A stretch of DNA of 64,000 bases from Sporobacter sp942492735 (lineage in GTDB: Bacteria; Bacillota; Clostridia; Oscillospirales; Oscillospiraceae), in the NCBI GenBank assembly GCA_942492735.1, contig OW818648.1, positions 2,914,001 through 2,978,000 on the forward strand. The letters run 5' to 3'. The first letter of the stretch is position 1; each line of letters starts with the position of its first letter. Below, one piece after another: positions 51,950 through 59,728 of the stretch. The position numbers and the translations under genes are program-made. Under the pieces are notes generated by a model. That model saw only the letters and a program-made list of their open reading frames with translations. It had not been told where the DNA came from and searched no databases.

Positions 51950-52474
51950 TTATTCGTTAAGAATCAACCGGATAATCTTGTTGTAAATATCCTCTGCATT
52001 CTTCGTAAAGCCGTCCTCAAGGGCCTGCGCCTGCGCCTGACTGACAGCATAAAGCTGCATGGAAATAATATCGCTTATACCATCTGAGAGAGACAGGTCG
52101 ACAGAATAACCGCCCTTGCGTCTGATCGTGTGAGAAGACAAAATCATTGACTTGCGGTTCAATTGAAAACGAAGCTCGGACGAACTTTTTTCAGCCTTGG
52201 CTCGAACAGAAAATGGAATACTGTATTCAGTTATATCGGCGTTTTTTATTCCCTTATCGGTCAAGCTGTATGTATGTCCATCTGTAATGATATGTTCGGT
52301 CGCGACGAGCTCCGAGACGCATTCGGCATAATCAAAATAGCTGATCCCTTCATCACATAACGTGAGTTCACCGAGCGTATCAAAGGTAACAGGCTCCGGC
52401 AAGCGCCGCAGTATATACAAAATGAGAATTTTTATATCCAGCTTGTCGTGTATGAAACCAAAACGTTCTTCCAT
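51950..52474 (-). CDS. DUF4364 family protein
   Basis: The protein has 174 residues; GAGGAAGG precedes the start. Residues 5-75 look like a winged helix (DKLDIKILILYILRRLPEPV, then YSLTDKGIKN), and the second half is beta-rich. DUF4364 is common in clostridia and resembles a transcriptional regulator without a proven target. It is divergent from the DUF3048 gene. Confidence 0.85.
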   Translation of the reverse strand: MEERFGFIHDKLDIKILILYILRRLPEPVTFDTLGELTLCDEGISYFDYAECVSELVATEHIITDGHTYSLTDKGIKNADITEYSIPFSVRAKAEKSSSELRFQLNRKSMILSSHTIRRKGGYSVDLSLSDGISDIISMQLYAVSQAQAQALEDGFTKNAEDIYNKIIRLILNE

Positions 52475-52616
52475 CCGGTCACCTTCCTCACATTGGCGTT
52501 TTTGCGTTATTACTAAGTATAGTACAAGATAGAGAATTCGTACAGTAGTTTTTAGGATAGCAGCATAAACTCTGTCTAAAAGTAAAGATAATCATCGTTT
52601 TAAAGGGAGTGGTATT

Positions 52617-53747
52617 ATGAAAGTTTTACTGACTGTATTTGCTGTTATCATCGTTCTTGTGATCGCTTTTGTGACGTTAGTCATCGCCAACGAGGGAGAA
52701 GATAAGGTTGTCGGCGACTATCTCGCCGAGAGTTCGCCTTCAGTTAGTGTTCCACCATCTATAAAGCCCTCGGCAATACCTTCACCATCGCCATCACCAT
52801 CACCGTCACCGACGCCATACAGTGGACCCGTCAATCCGTTTACCGGGCTTCCCGTCAATGCGGATATTAGTAAAAATCGTCCGTATGCCATTATGATCAA
52901 TAATATCAGTGTCGCGCAGCCTCAGCTTGGCATATCCAAAGCCGACATGATTTATGAGATACTCGTCGAGGGCGGCATCACACGTATGATGGCCGTATTC
53001 CAGGATGTTTCTAACGCCGGTGAAATCGGCAGCATCAGGAGCGCAAGGCCGTATTTTGTTGATATTGCCTTGGGGCTCGATGCGATCTATATTCACGCTG
53101 GCGGAAGTCCTGACGCATACATCGAGCTGGCTGCGACAGACATTTTTCATCTGGACGGCGTCAACGGCAAAAAACAGGACATTTTCTTCAGAGATCCGGA
53201 CAGGCTAAAGAAAATGAGCTCTGAACATACTTTGGTCACGACAGATGAACTGATTTTGAAATACCTGCCGACATACAAGGTGAATCTGGAGCATAAAGAC
53301 GGATACTCCAGCAATATGACGTTCAGCGACAACGCGGCACCGACCGGTAGTTTAACGGCGTCAAGCATTACGGCACATTTTTCCACATCAAAGACAACGA
53401 CGTTTACTTATTCCCCGGAAACTGAACTTTATAATATCAGTCAATACAAAAAAGACTATGTTGACGGCAATGACAACACCCTAGTCTCTGTCAAAAATAT
53501 TCTTATTCTGCGGACCGATATTGACGTCATATCAGGCGATAATAAGGGCAGAATCGATGTTGATGTTACCGGCAGCGGGACAGGCACCTTTTTCTGCGGC
53601 GGAAAATATGCCTCTATTAAGTGGTCCAGGGCAAAAAATGCAGACCAGTTTAAATTTACACTCGTAGACGGTAAAGCGCTTGTCTTCGGCAGAGGGAAAA
53701 CATATGTCTGCATCCTATCAGAGAGCGATAAAATGGATATAAAGTAG
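52617..53747 (+). CDS. DUF3048 (YerB-like) secreted or membrane-anchored protein
   Basis: The protein has 376 residues. The N-terminal hydrophobic segment (about 3-24, LLTVFAVIIVLVIAFVTLVI) is not a lipobox; an uncleaved anchor is likely. A Ser/Pro-rich linker with repeated SP pairs (about 45-66) follows, then the DUF3048 domain: NPFTGLPVNADISKNRPYAI, SKADMIYEILVEGGITRMMA and GSIRSARPYFVDIA. YerB-type proteins are cell-envelope associated; the function is unclear. The ribosome binding site is AAAGGGAG. Confidence 0.88.
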   Translation: MKVLLTVFAVIIVLVIAFVTLVIANEGEDKVVGDYLAESSPSVSVPPSIKPSAIPSPSPSPSPSPTPYSGPVNPFTGLPVNADISKNRPYAIMINNISVAQPQLGISKADMIYEILVEGGITRMMAVFQDVSNAGEIGSIRSARPYFVDIALGLDAIYIHAGGSPDAYIELAATDIFHLDGVNGKKQDIFFRDPDRLKKMSSEHTLVTTDELILKYLPTYKVNLEHKDGYSSNMTFSDNAAPTGSLTASSITAHFSTSKTTTFTYSPETELYNISQYKKDYVDGNDNTLVSVKNILILRTDIDVISGDNKGRIDVDVTGSGTGTFFCGGKYASIKWSRAKNADQFKFTLVDGKALVFGRGKTYVCILSESDKMDIK

Positions 53748-53766
53748 GGGTATAAACAATTAAAGC

Positions 53767-53798
53767 AGACAGGATCGTATGCAATACGGTCCTGTCTT
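53767..53798. terminator. Terminator between the DUF3048 gene and cotJC
   Basis: AGACAGGA-T-CGTAT pairs with ATACG-G-TCCTGTCT around a three-base loop, between convergent genes, followed by TGTTTGG. Confidence 0.75.
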
Positions 53799-53809
53799 GT
53801 TTGGTGCGT

Positions 53810-54226
53810 TTATTTATCGAAGCTCGGGTTGAAGGCGTAAATGTTTTTCTGGTTCAAGCGTTCGGTTGCGAGTCTTAAACCTTCACCGAAGCGCTGATAG
53901 TGGACGATCTCGCGTTCGCGGAGGAAACGGATGGCATTATTAACATCCGGATCGTCAGAGAGCCGGAGGATGTTGTCATAGGTTTTTCTTGCTTTTTGTT
54001 CGGCTGCAAGGTCTTCTGTGAGGTCGGCGATTGTATCCCCGGATACCTGCATCGTCGCCGCTGTCCATGGCGTGCCTGAGGCGAATGTCGGATAGACACC
54101 TGCGGTGTGGTCTACAAAATACGCTTCCATGCCTGCGGCCTTCACATCCTGCGGTGTCATACTGCGTGTCAGCTGATGAACAATTGTACCGACCATTTCA
54201 AGGTGGCCTAATTCCTCAGTACCTAT
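53810..54226 (-). CDS. cotJC: cotJC, 3' portion (separated from its 5' part by a 4.3-kb element)
   Basis: This encodes the C-terminal 137 or so residues of CotJC, a manganese-catalase-like inner spore coat protein: IGTEELGHLEMVGTIVHQLT, AYFVDHTAGVYP, DLTEDLAAEQKARKTYDNIL and REREIVHYQRFGEGL. These carry three or four of the metal-binding Glu/His residues. The N-terminal part is at 58511-58702. The open frame runs upstream to a TTG at 54247 with no ribosome binding site, so the fragment is probably not made alone. Joining base 54226 (ATA codon) to the matching ATA codon at 58522 restores the gene in frame. Confidence 0.92.
   Translation of the reverse strand: MGTEELGHLEMVGTIVHQLTRSMTPQDVKAAGMEAYFVDHTAGVYPTFASGTPWTAATMQVSGDTIADLTEDLAAEQKARKTYDNILRLSDDPDVNNAIRFLREREIVHYQRFGEGLRLATERLNQKNIYAFNPSFDK
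54220..54226. repeat. Left attachment-site core of the cotJC element
   Basis: TACCTAT sits at the boundary between cotJC 3' coding sequence and element DNA. Element-side sequence continues TAAGGTAGC, giving a partial palindrome TACCT-ATTA-AGGTA. Outside the seven bases the left and right flanks do not match, as expected for large serine recombinases. Confidence 0.85.
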
Positions 54227-54311
54227 TAAGGTAGCTTTAGTGTACAAAAATTAAACGGACAGACAAAAGAGACCCGCCTTATGAATATCCTTTTATCGGG
54301 AGGCGGTGTCG

Positions 54312-54485
54312 ATGAAGAAAAAGACCATCAGGATGTCAGCAATTAACGGAAACACCGACAACAGAGACAGCAGGGAATTCATCGTCGATTTTCAGATTCA
54401 AATAGTACGGACACTCAAAAAACGCGGGCTGCTAACCGAGAATCAGTGCGAAAAAGGCATCGCTCTTCTGAAGGGAAGAAGCTGA
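54312..54485 (+). CDS. 57-residue basic protein upstream of the recombinase
   Basis: The ATG lies seven bases after GGGAGG; the stop overlaps the recombinase start (TGATG). The sequence starts MKKKTIRMSAINGNTDNR and ends IVRTLKKRGLLTENQCEKGI and ALLKGRS, a SHOCT-like short helical end (a basic helix followed by GLLTExQ). Similar small frames precede serine recombinases in clostridial elements. It could be a recombination directionality factor or DNA-binding accessory, but only its position supports this. Confidence 0.65.
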   Translation: MKKKTIRMSAINGNTDNRDSREFIVDFQIQIVRTLKKRGLLTENQCEKGIALLKGRS

Positions 54486-55969
54486 TGACGCGCGTTGCCG
54501 GTTACTGCCGCGTGTCAACAGATAAGTCGGATCAGATACATTCGTTCGTCAGTCAAAAAAGCTTTTTCAGTGCGTACATCAGCAACAGACCTGACTGGAT
54601 TTTAACGGAGATTTATGCTGACGAAGGCATAACAGGTACCTCGACTGCGCACCGCACCGGCTTCTTAAAAATGATCGACGACGCTTATTTGGGGAAATTT
54701 GATCTCATTATGACAAAGGAAGTGAGCAGGTTCTCCAGAAACATCCTCGATGCCATATCTTTTACGCGCAGACTAAAAGAGCTCGGTGTGGGCGTAATGT
54801 TTTTGAATGATGGCATTTCAACGCTTGATTCAGACGCTGAGCTGCGGTTGGGCATTATGGCCTCCGTTGCGCAGGAAGAAAGTCGTAAGACGAGTGAGCG
54901 TGTCCGGTGGGGTCAGATGCGAAAAATGGAGTGCGGTGTTGTTTTCGGTCGGAGTCTGCTCGGTTATACGGTTAAGAATGGAAAGCTTGCCGTTGAGCCT
55001 GAGGGTGCTGAAACAATACGCCAAATCTTCGATATGTATCTGGGCGAGAGAATGGGCGTTCGGGCAATTGCGAAAACCCTGACAACGCGTAAAACACCCA
55101 CGTTGACCGGGAGAGACGTCTGGTCTGGTGCCGCTGTCTTAAAAATTCTCCGGAATGAAAAGTACTGCGGCGATCTTGTTCAGAGAAAAACGGTAACGAC
55201 AGATTTTCTAACGCATAAAAAGAAGAAAAACCGCAGCGATGATGTCATATATATCCGCGATCACCATGAACCGATCATTGATAGATCGCAGTGGGAGGAG
55301 GCACAATGTGAAAGATGCCGTCGGGCACCTGAAAAAAGGGAATCAGCTTCAAAAGGGAACAAATACGCGCTCTCCGGCAGAATTCTGTGTGCCGGTTGCA
55401 GGTCACCGTATCTCTGCCGTACTCGAAAAAGAAAAGATGGCAGTTCGTACCGTGTCTGGCTTTGTGACCGCTGCTCCTGTTTTCAAAAGCATCATCAGCT
55501 CCGTGAAGACGCGCTGGCCACGTGTGTTCGCTTTATTATAAAGTTGTTCGGAGAAAATCAGCTTTCTAATGGTTTATACGACGTCGTTACAAGAATTACA
55601 AGAGGGACGGATATTAGTGCAGTATCATATGAAAAGGAAATCTCGAGCCTGGAAAATAGGAAGTTGATGCTTATCGACATTTTCCTCGCTGGTGATATCA
55701 ACAGGGCAGAATATGCTTCTTTAAAAGCGCAATACGAAAACGAGCTTTCCAGACTCGGTGGTTTGCTTACCAGCATCAGAGATAAAGGTGCAGACGGCAA
55801 AGCAGCAGAACGGCTGGAGGTGATTTCTTCACTGGCAGCAGCAAAAGATTCCGACGGAGAATTTTACCTGTCGCTCGTAGAAAGGATTGAAGTTAAAAGC
55901 GCTTCAGCAGTTGAAATAGTGCTCCTGAAGCTGACCGAAAAATGGAACATTGACTTTAATTCAGAATAA
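54485..55969 (+). CDS. Large serine recombinase of the cotJC element
   Basis: The ATG at 54485 gives 494 residues. The resolvase domain (1-145) starts MTRVAGYCRVSTDKSDQ, with catalytic Ser11, and contains YADEGITGTSTAHRTGF and TKEVSRFSRN. A recombinase domain follows (about 155-270, GVRAIAKTLTTRKTPTL), then a zinc ribbon near 310-340 (LCAGCRSPYLC...WLCDRC) and a coiled coil near 390-440. This is the layout of SpoIVCA/TnpX-type enzymes. It would catalyse excision between the TACCTAT sites. It is coupled to the 57-residue gene by a TGATG overlap. No recognisable sporulation-sigma promoter could be fixed upstream. Confidence 0.94.
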   Translation: MTRVAGYCRVSTDKSDQIHSFVSQKSFFSAYISNRPDWILTEIYADEGITGTSTAHRTGFLKMIDDAYLGKFDLIMTKEVSRFSRNILDAISFTRRLKELGVGVMFLNDGISTLDSDAELRLGIMASVAQEESRKTSERVRWGQMRKMECGVVFGRSLLGYTVKNGKLAVEPEGAETIRQIFDMYLGERMGVRAIAKTLTTRKTPTLTGRDVWSGAAVLKILRNEKYCGDLVQRKTVTTDFLTHKKKKNRSDDVIYIRDHHEPIIDRSQWEEAQCERCRRAPEKRESASKGNKYALSGRILCAGCRSPYLCRTRKRKDGSSYRVWLCDRCSCFQKHHQLREDALATCVRFIIKLFGENQLSNGLYDVVTRITRGTDISAVSYEKEISSLENRKLMLIDIFLAGDINRAEYASLKAQYENELSRLGGLLTSIRDKGADGKAAERLEVISSLAAAKDSDGEFYLSLVERIEVKSASAVEIVLLKLTEKWNIDFNSE

Positions 55970-56054
55970 AAGTAGTTACTTTGGAGGGTAAATGTGTTAA
56001 AATTGAATATCCATTATATTCTAAATACATTGTTTCGTTCCGGGAGTAGTTAAT

Positions 56055-57356
56055 ATGCGTATTTACGACATTATCCAAAAAAAGCGTGACAAAGAGCTAT
56101 TGCTAGATGACGAGATTCATTTCGCTGTCAATGGCTTTACAAACGGGGAGATTCCGGACTATCAGATGTCTGCGCTGCTCATGGCGATATTTCTCAACGG
56201 TATGGACAAGCGCGAGCAGTCAACACTGACAATGTCGATGATGGCGTCCGGTGAAATCGTTGACCTGTCCATGTTCGGCGATATGACGGCCGATAAACAC
56301 TCAACCGGCGGCGTCGGCGACAAAACGACGTTGATTGTGGCGCCGATTGTCGCGTCACTCGGCGGCAAGGTGGCAAAGATGTCAGGCCGGGGTTTAGGGC
56401 ATACAGGCGGCACTGTCGACAAACTTGAATCGATACCCGGCTTTAAAACAACGCTGACACGCGATGAGTTTATCGGTCAGGTACGCAGCACCGGTATTGC
56501 CGTCATCGGACAATCCGGTCACATCGCGCCTGCCGATAAAAAAATATACGCGCTCCGCGATGTGACGGCGACCGTTGACAGCATACCGCTCATCGCCTCG
56601 AGCATCATGAGCAAGAAGCTGGCGTCGGGTTCGAAAAACATTGTTCTTGATGTTAAAACAGGCAGCGGCGCGTTTATGAAGACGATCGACCAGTCAAGAA
56701 AGCTCGCTGAGGCTATGGTTGAGATCGGGAAATCATGCAATAGGAATATGTCGGCGCTGATTACGAATATGGATGTCCCCCTCGGCGCTGCTGTCGGGAA
56801 CGCGCTTGAGGTACTCGAAGCTGTCGAGGTCCTATCGGGGAAAGGCAGCGCAGATCTCGAAACTGTCTGCAAGGAACTGTCCGCTCGTATGCTGTGCCTG
56901 TGCCATCATTGGACGATTGACGAAAGCATGTCGCACGTGAACAACGCCATAAAAAGCGGTAAGGCGCTCGCCAAATTCCGCGAATGGATCAAAGCCCAGG
57001 GCGGTGATGACGTCTTTATTGATGATGCCAAAGCGCTCGGCGCATCACCCGTTGCTTTGCCCTATAAAACTGCACAAAGCGGGTACATCACGCATATGAA
57101 CGCCGAGCTCATCGGCAAAGCAGCATCCGTCCTCGGTGCCGGCAGAGAAAAAACCGGCGATTCAATTGACCATAACGCCGGTATCATCTTAATTCGAAAA
57201 ACCGGAGAATATTGTAAAAAAGATGAAACAATTGCCATATTCCACACGTCAAAAGAAGAGCTGATAAAAAGCGCCGCAGATTACATGGATCAAGCCATCA
57301 CTCTCGGCCCGGACAAGCCGTCTGACCAGCCGCTCATTTACGCTGTCGTTGAGTGA
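56055..57356 (+). CDS. pdp: Pyrimidine-nucleoside phosphorylase (inside the cotJC element)
   Basis: The protein has 433 residues; the start follows CGGGAG. KHSTGGVGDKTTLIVAPIVA near 80-100 and KMSGRGLGHTGGTVDKLESI near 108-128 are the phosphorylase signatures, with DVKTGSGAFMK near 200. It cleaves uridine, thymidine or deoxyuridine with phosphate, in the cytoplasm. It is full length with all motifs. It is an unexpected cargo for a small excising element; it is followed by a methyltransferase gene. Confidence 0.93.
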   Translation: MRIYDIIQKKRDKELLLDDEIHFAVNGFTNGEIPDYQMSALLMAIFLNGMDKREQSTLTMSMMASGEIVDLSMFGDMTADKHSTGGVGDKTTLIVAPIVASLGGKVAKMSGRGLGHTGGTVDKLESIPGFKTTLTRDEFIGQVRSTGIAVIGQSGHIAPADKKIYALRDVTATVDSIPLIASSIMSKKLASGSKNIVLDVKTGSGAFMKTIDQSRKLAEAMVEIGKSCNRNMSALITNMDVPLGAAVGNALEVLEAVEVLSGKGSADLETVCKELSARMLCLCHHWTIDESMSHVNNAIKSGKALAKFREWIKAQGGDDVFIDDAKALGASPVALPYKTAQSGYITHMNAELIGKAASVLGAGREKTGDSIDHNAGIILIRKTGEYCKKDETIAIFHTSKEELIKSAADYMDQAITLGPDKPSDQPLIYAVVE

Positions 57357-57400
57357 TAGGGGAGTATGTCGGAAATTTATATCCCGGGTGGAGGATTATT

Positions 57401-58156
57401 GTGGATTTCAGGAAAATTTTTGACAACAGCGTTCCCCCCGAGGTATTTGACAAATGGAGAACGCGTTATTGCGATGCGTGTTTCGCTGATGTTGTTGGAC
57501 ACGCAAAGCTCGGTGCAGGCAAAGCGGCTCTTGAAATTGGCCCCGGAACAGGACAAGCAACCGCACCGATACTAAAGACTGGCTGCTCGTATCTGGCTAT
57601 TGAGCTTGGTGAGAATTTTACGGAAGCGATGAAGAATAGCTATGGTTCATATGCCAATTTTCAAATTGTAAATGCAGATTTTGAGACATACGACTTTGGA
57701 GAAAATCAATTCGATTTAGTATATTCGGCAGCAACAATTCAATGGATACCTGAGGAAATTGGCTTTCCAAAGGTTTTTAAGCTATTAAAAAGCGGTGGAA
57801 CATTTGCGATGATGTTCACCCTGACAGATGATAAAAGAAACGAAGAATTGCATTTAAAAATTCAAGAGATATACGATAGATATTTCCATCCGGAAACAAA
57901 ATACACATGTAACTTGGAGTACAGTAATGTTGAACGCTACGGTTTTATCAATATTGAATGCCGTCAGTATCACGAAGAAAGAGTATATAACGCCGACGAA
58001 TATATTTCGTATATAAGCATACATGCGCCCCATCTCACCTTACAAGAGCCGCATAAATCAAAATTCTACGAGGGTATACGGGAAGCTATTGTGTGTGCCG
58101 GCAACAAGATAACACTTTATGACACAATCGTTTTGTATTTAGCCAGAAAGCCGTAA
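57401..58156 (+). CDS. Class I SAM-dependent methyltransferase (inside the cotJC element)
   Basis: A GTG at 57401, six bases after GGTGGAGG, gives 251 residues. The SAM-binding motif is AALEIGPGTGQATAPIL near 43-60, followed by YLAIELGENF, NADFETYDF and FDLVYSAATIQWIPEE (motifs II-IV). The C-terminal half is a substrate lid. The acceptor is unknown. It lies 44 bases after pdp and is probably co-transcribed; it is more AT-rich than pdp. Confidence 0.88.
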   Translation: MDFRKIFDNSVPPEVFDKWRTRYCDACFADVVGHAKLGAGKAALEIGPGTGQATAPILKTGCSYLAIELGENFTEAMKNSYGSYANFQIVNADFETYDFGENQFDLVYSAATIQWIPEEIGFPKVFKLLKSGGTFAMMFTLTDDKRNEELHLKIQEIYDRYFHPETKYTCNLEYSNVERYGFINIECRQYHEERVYNADEYISYISIHAPHLTLQEPHKSKFYEGIREAIVCAGNKITLYDTIVLYLARKP

Positions 58157-58179
58157 CCAAACATAACAAGCACTACAGT

Positions 58180-58440
58180 ATTCTCATTCCCGCTGCCTCG
58201 TTTATCATTCTCGCTGCCTCGTTTGTCATTGCTATGAAATACCAGCGTTCTGTCATTCTGAGCCTGCGAAGAATCTCCAGGGAAACTAATGCCAGCGCAA
58301 CAATCAGAGATTACCTGGAGATCCTTCACCAAACGCTCGTTCCGAGCATTGTTCAGGATGACACGCATTAGTGACCCGTTTTCGTTAACTGTGGTGTGCA
58401 AACACGTGGGGGATTCCCGCGCAGGCGGGAATCCAGGCTG
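58180..58440. repeat. Mosaic of dispersed palindromic repeats
   Basis: Two direct copies of CGCTGCCTCGTTT.TCATT (near 58190-58230), an inverted pair formed by TTCTGTCATTCTGAGCCTGCG (58250-58270) and TTCAGGATGACA (58342-58353) with nested AATCTCCAGG/CCTGGAGATCC, and GATTCCCGCGCAGGCGGGAATC (58413-58434). The last matches the repeat at 787-810. No gene is present in 58157-58510. Confidence 0.7.
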
Positions 58441-58510
58441 TCGTCGAGCATCATTCCGTTGGTTCAAGTACGTGAAAGCTCATATACACAGAATTGTACA
58501 TTCGCGACAA

Positions 58511-58702
58511 CTACATACCTATATCGGTAAGCAGCGCTTTTAGTTCGGGGTAGGGCATGGAGTAGCGTTGGCTGAGGTAGCGGAGGGAGGCGCCGAGTTC
58601 GCCGTCGGGGCCGCCGTATTGGCTGATGATGAATTTGGCAAGCGCGGGATTCGGCGTTGCGATGTGAACCGGGTATTGGAGTCTTTTTAGATATTCAAAC
58701 AT
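58511..58702 (-). CDS. cotJC: cotJC, 5' portion (interrupted)
   Basis: The ATG overlaps the cotJAB stop by one base (TAATG). The first 62 residues are normal CotJC: FEYLKRLQYPVHIATPNP, then IISQYGGPDGELGASLRYLS (metal ligand E35) and SMPYPELKALLTDIG. Codon 63 is the first changed by the element (ATG instead of the ACT Thr codon) and codon 64 is TAG. It therefore lacks the remaining ligands and cannot function until joined to 53810-54226. Confidence 0.93.
   Translation of the reverse strand: MFEYLKRLQYPVHIATPNPALAKFIISQYGGPDGELGASLRYLSQRYSMPYPELKALLTDIGM
58516..58522. repeat. Right attachment-site core of the cotJC element
   Basis: TACCTAT, identical to 54220-54226 and in the same orientation. 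Bases 58517-58522 are the reverse complement of the ATA GGT codons (Ile61-Gly62) of the 5' fragment, matching the same codons in the 3' fragment. Confidence 0.85.
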
Positions 58703-59655
58703 TATTTAGCCGCCCCCTTATCCGAAAACTCCCAAGGCCAGGGATTGTGCAGCCATGTGAATTCATCACCGGAGGTAATATCCATGATCGTCTGGGGGCC
58801 AAACAGTTTAACAAATCTCTCCTGACCCTCCTGCATGAGTATGTTGAGCGACTTGAGCATGTCAAGCGCGTCTTTATCGTTTGGATGCGTATCGAGGTAG
58901 AGGCCAATTTCTTCTGTGACAAAGTGGAGCGCCATCAGTTCGCCCATTGGCGTACCGGCGTACGGATTTGTTTTGTTGGTAATATTCATAAAAGGTAAAT
59001 CAAGTCCGGGGAATAATGTACCTCGTGTGAGCGCCTCTTCGGAACCGTATTTCGGTGGGTTTTTCTGCTGGAACGGGACAAATCCGGCTCCCAAAGGCGC
59101 ACAGGGTGGCAGCTCACCGTTCTTATAGCCGCAGCCTGTCATATCTTCTTCCGTATTTAAGTTGCTGTTAGGTTTTACTCCCATATTGGGCATAGCACCC
59201 ATATTCGGTTTCGCGGCCATCTCTGGCATCATGCCCATATTCGGTTTCGCGGCCATCTCAGGCATCATGCCCATGTTGGGCTTCGCATCCATGTAAGGCA
59301 AAGCACCCATATTCGGCTTGGCGGCCATCTCGGGCATCATGCCGGTGTTCGGCTTCGCATCCATATACGGCAGAGCGCCCATGTTCGGATTCGCTTGCAT
59401 ATTAGGCATAGCACCCATGTTTGGCTTCGGCATCGCCTCCGGCATCAGGCCGGCGTTCGGTTGCGCGTTCATATTCGGCATCATACCTGTATTCGGCGAG
59501 GCCGGCGTATGGGACATGCTGCGCGGTGCTGCAGTATTCCCGGGATTTAATATATTTGGCATGTTCGCTGCGTTTCCGGAATTTGACGCACGGCCGGTAT
59601 TGGTAGTGGCCCTGCGCGCTCCGGCGTTGGCTGATGGTATATATCTGTCCTCCAA
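58702..59655 (-). CDS. CotJA-CotJB fusion spore-coat protein with Met-Pro-Asn repeats
   Basis: The protein has 317 residues from a TTG seven bases after AGGAGG. Residues 57-165 are six or seven copies of an about 10-14-residue repeat (KPNMGMMPEMAA, KPNMGALPYMDA, etc.). CotJA lies at about 183-232 (GFVPFQQKNPPKY, ALTRGTLFPGLDLPF). CotJB lies at about 238-310 (GELMALHFVTEEIGLYLDTH, PNDKDALDML, WLHNPWPWEF). In Bacillus, cotJA, cotJB and cotJC are separate genes encoding coat proteins that assemble together; here the first two are one polypeptide. It is co-transcribed with the interrupted cotJC. Confidence 0.9.
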   Translation of the reverse strand: MEDRYIPSANAGARRATTNTGRASNSGNAANMPNILNPGNTAAPRSMSHTPASPNTGMMPNMNAQPNAGLMPEAMPKPNMGAMPNMQANPNMGALPYMDAKPNTGMMPEMAAKPNMGALPYMDAKPNMGMMPEMAAKPNMGMMPEMAAKPNMGAMPNMGVKPNSNLNTEEDMTGCGYKNGELPPCAPLGAGFVPFQQKNPPKYGSEEALTRGTLFPGLDLPFMNITNKTNPYAGTPMGELMALHFVTEEIGLYLDTHPNDKDALDMLKSLNILMQEGQERFVKLFGPQTIMDITSGDEFTWLHNPWPWEFSDKGAAK

Positions 59656-59728
59656 GTGTTTTCCTCCTATGTCGTTGAACTAAAAGGAGTTTCACTTCTA
59701 CATAGGTGTCCCACATTGTTTGGTGTTG

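Larger units (their letters stand above)
54220..58522 (+). mobile_element. cotJC-intervening element with serine recombinase (skin-like)
   Basis: The element separates the two parts of cotJC and is bounded by the direct repeat TACCTAT (54220-54226 and 58516-58522). Exchange between the repeats removes 4296 bp and reads across the joint as ...LLTDIG-TEELGHLE..., the normal CotJC sequence, totalling 198 residues. Contents are a 57-residue protein, a large serine recombinase, a pyrimidine-nucleoside phosphorylase, a methyltransferase and host-type palindromic repeats. Gene orientation inside is opposite to the cotJ operon. The logic is that of the sigK skin element, where a mother-cell recombinase excises the insert during sporulation. 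Excision itself is inferred, not seen. Confidence 0.9.

Noticed and set aside
54220..58522. Prophage as explanation of the insert in cotJC
   Set aside because: There are no capsid, tail, terminase or replication genes; only a recombinase and metabolic cargo are present.
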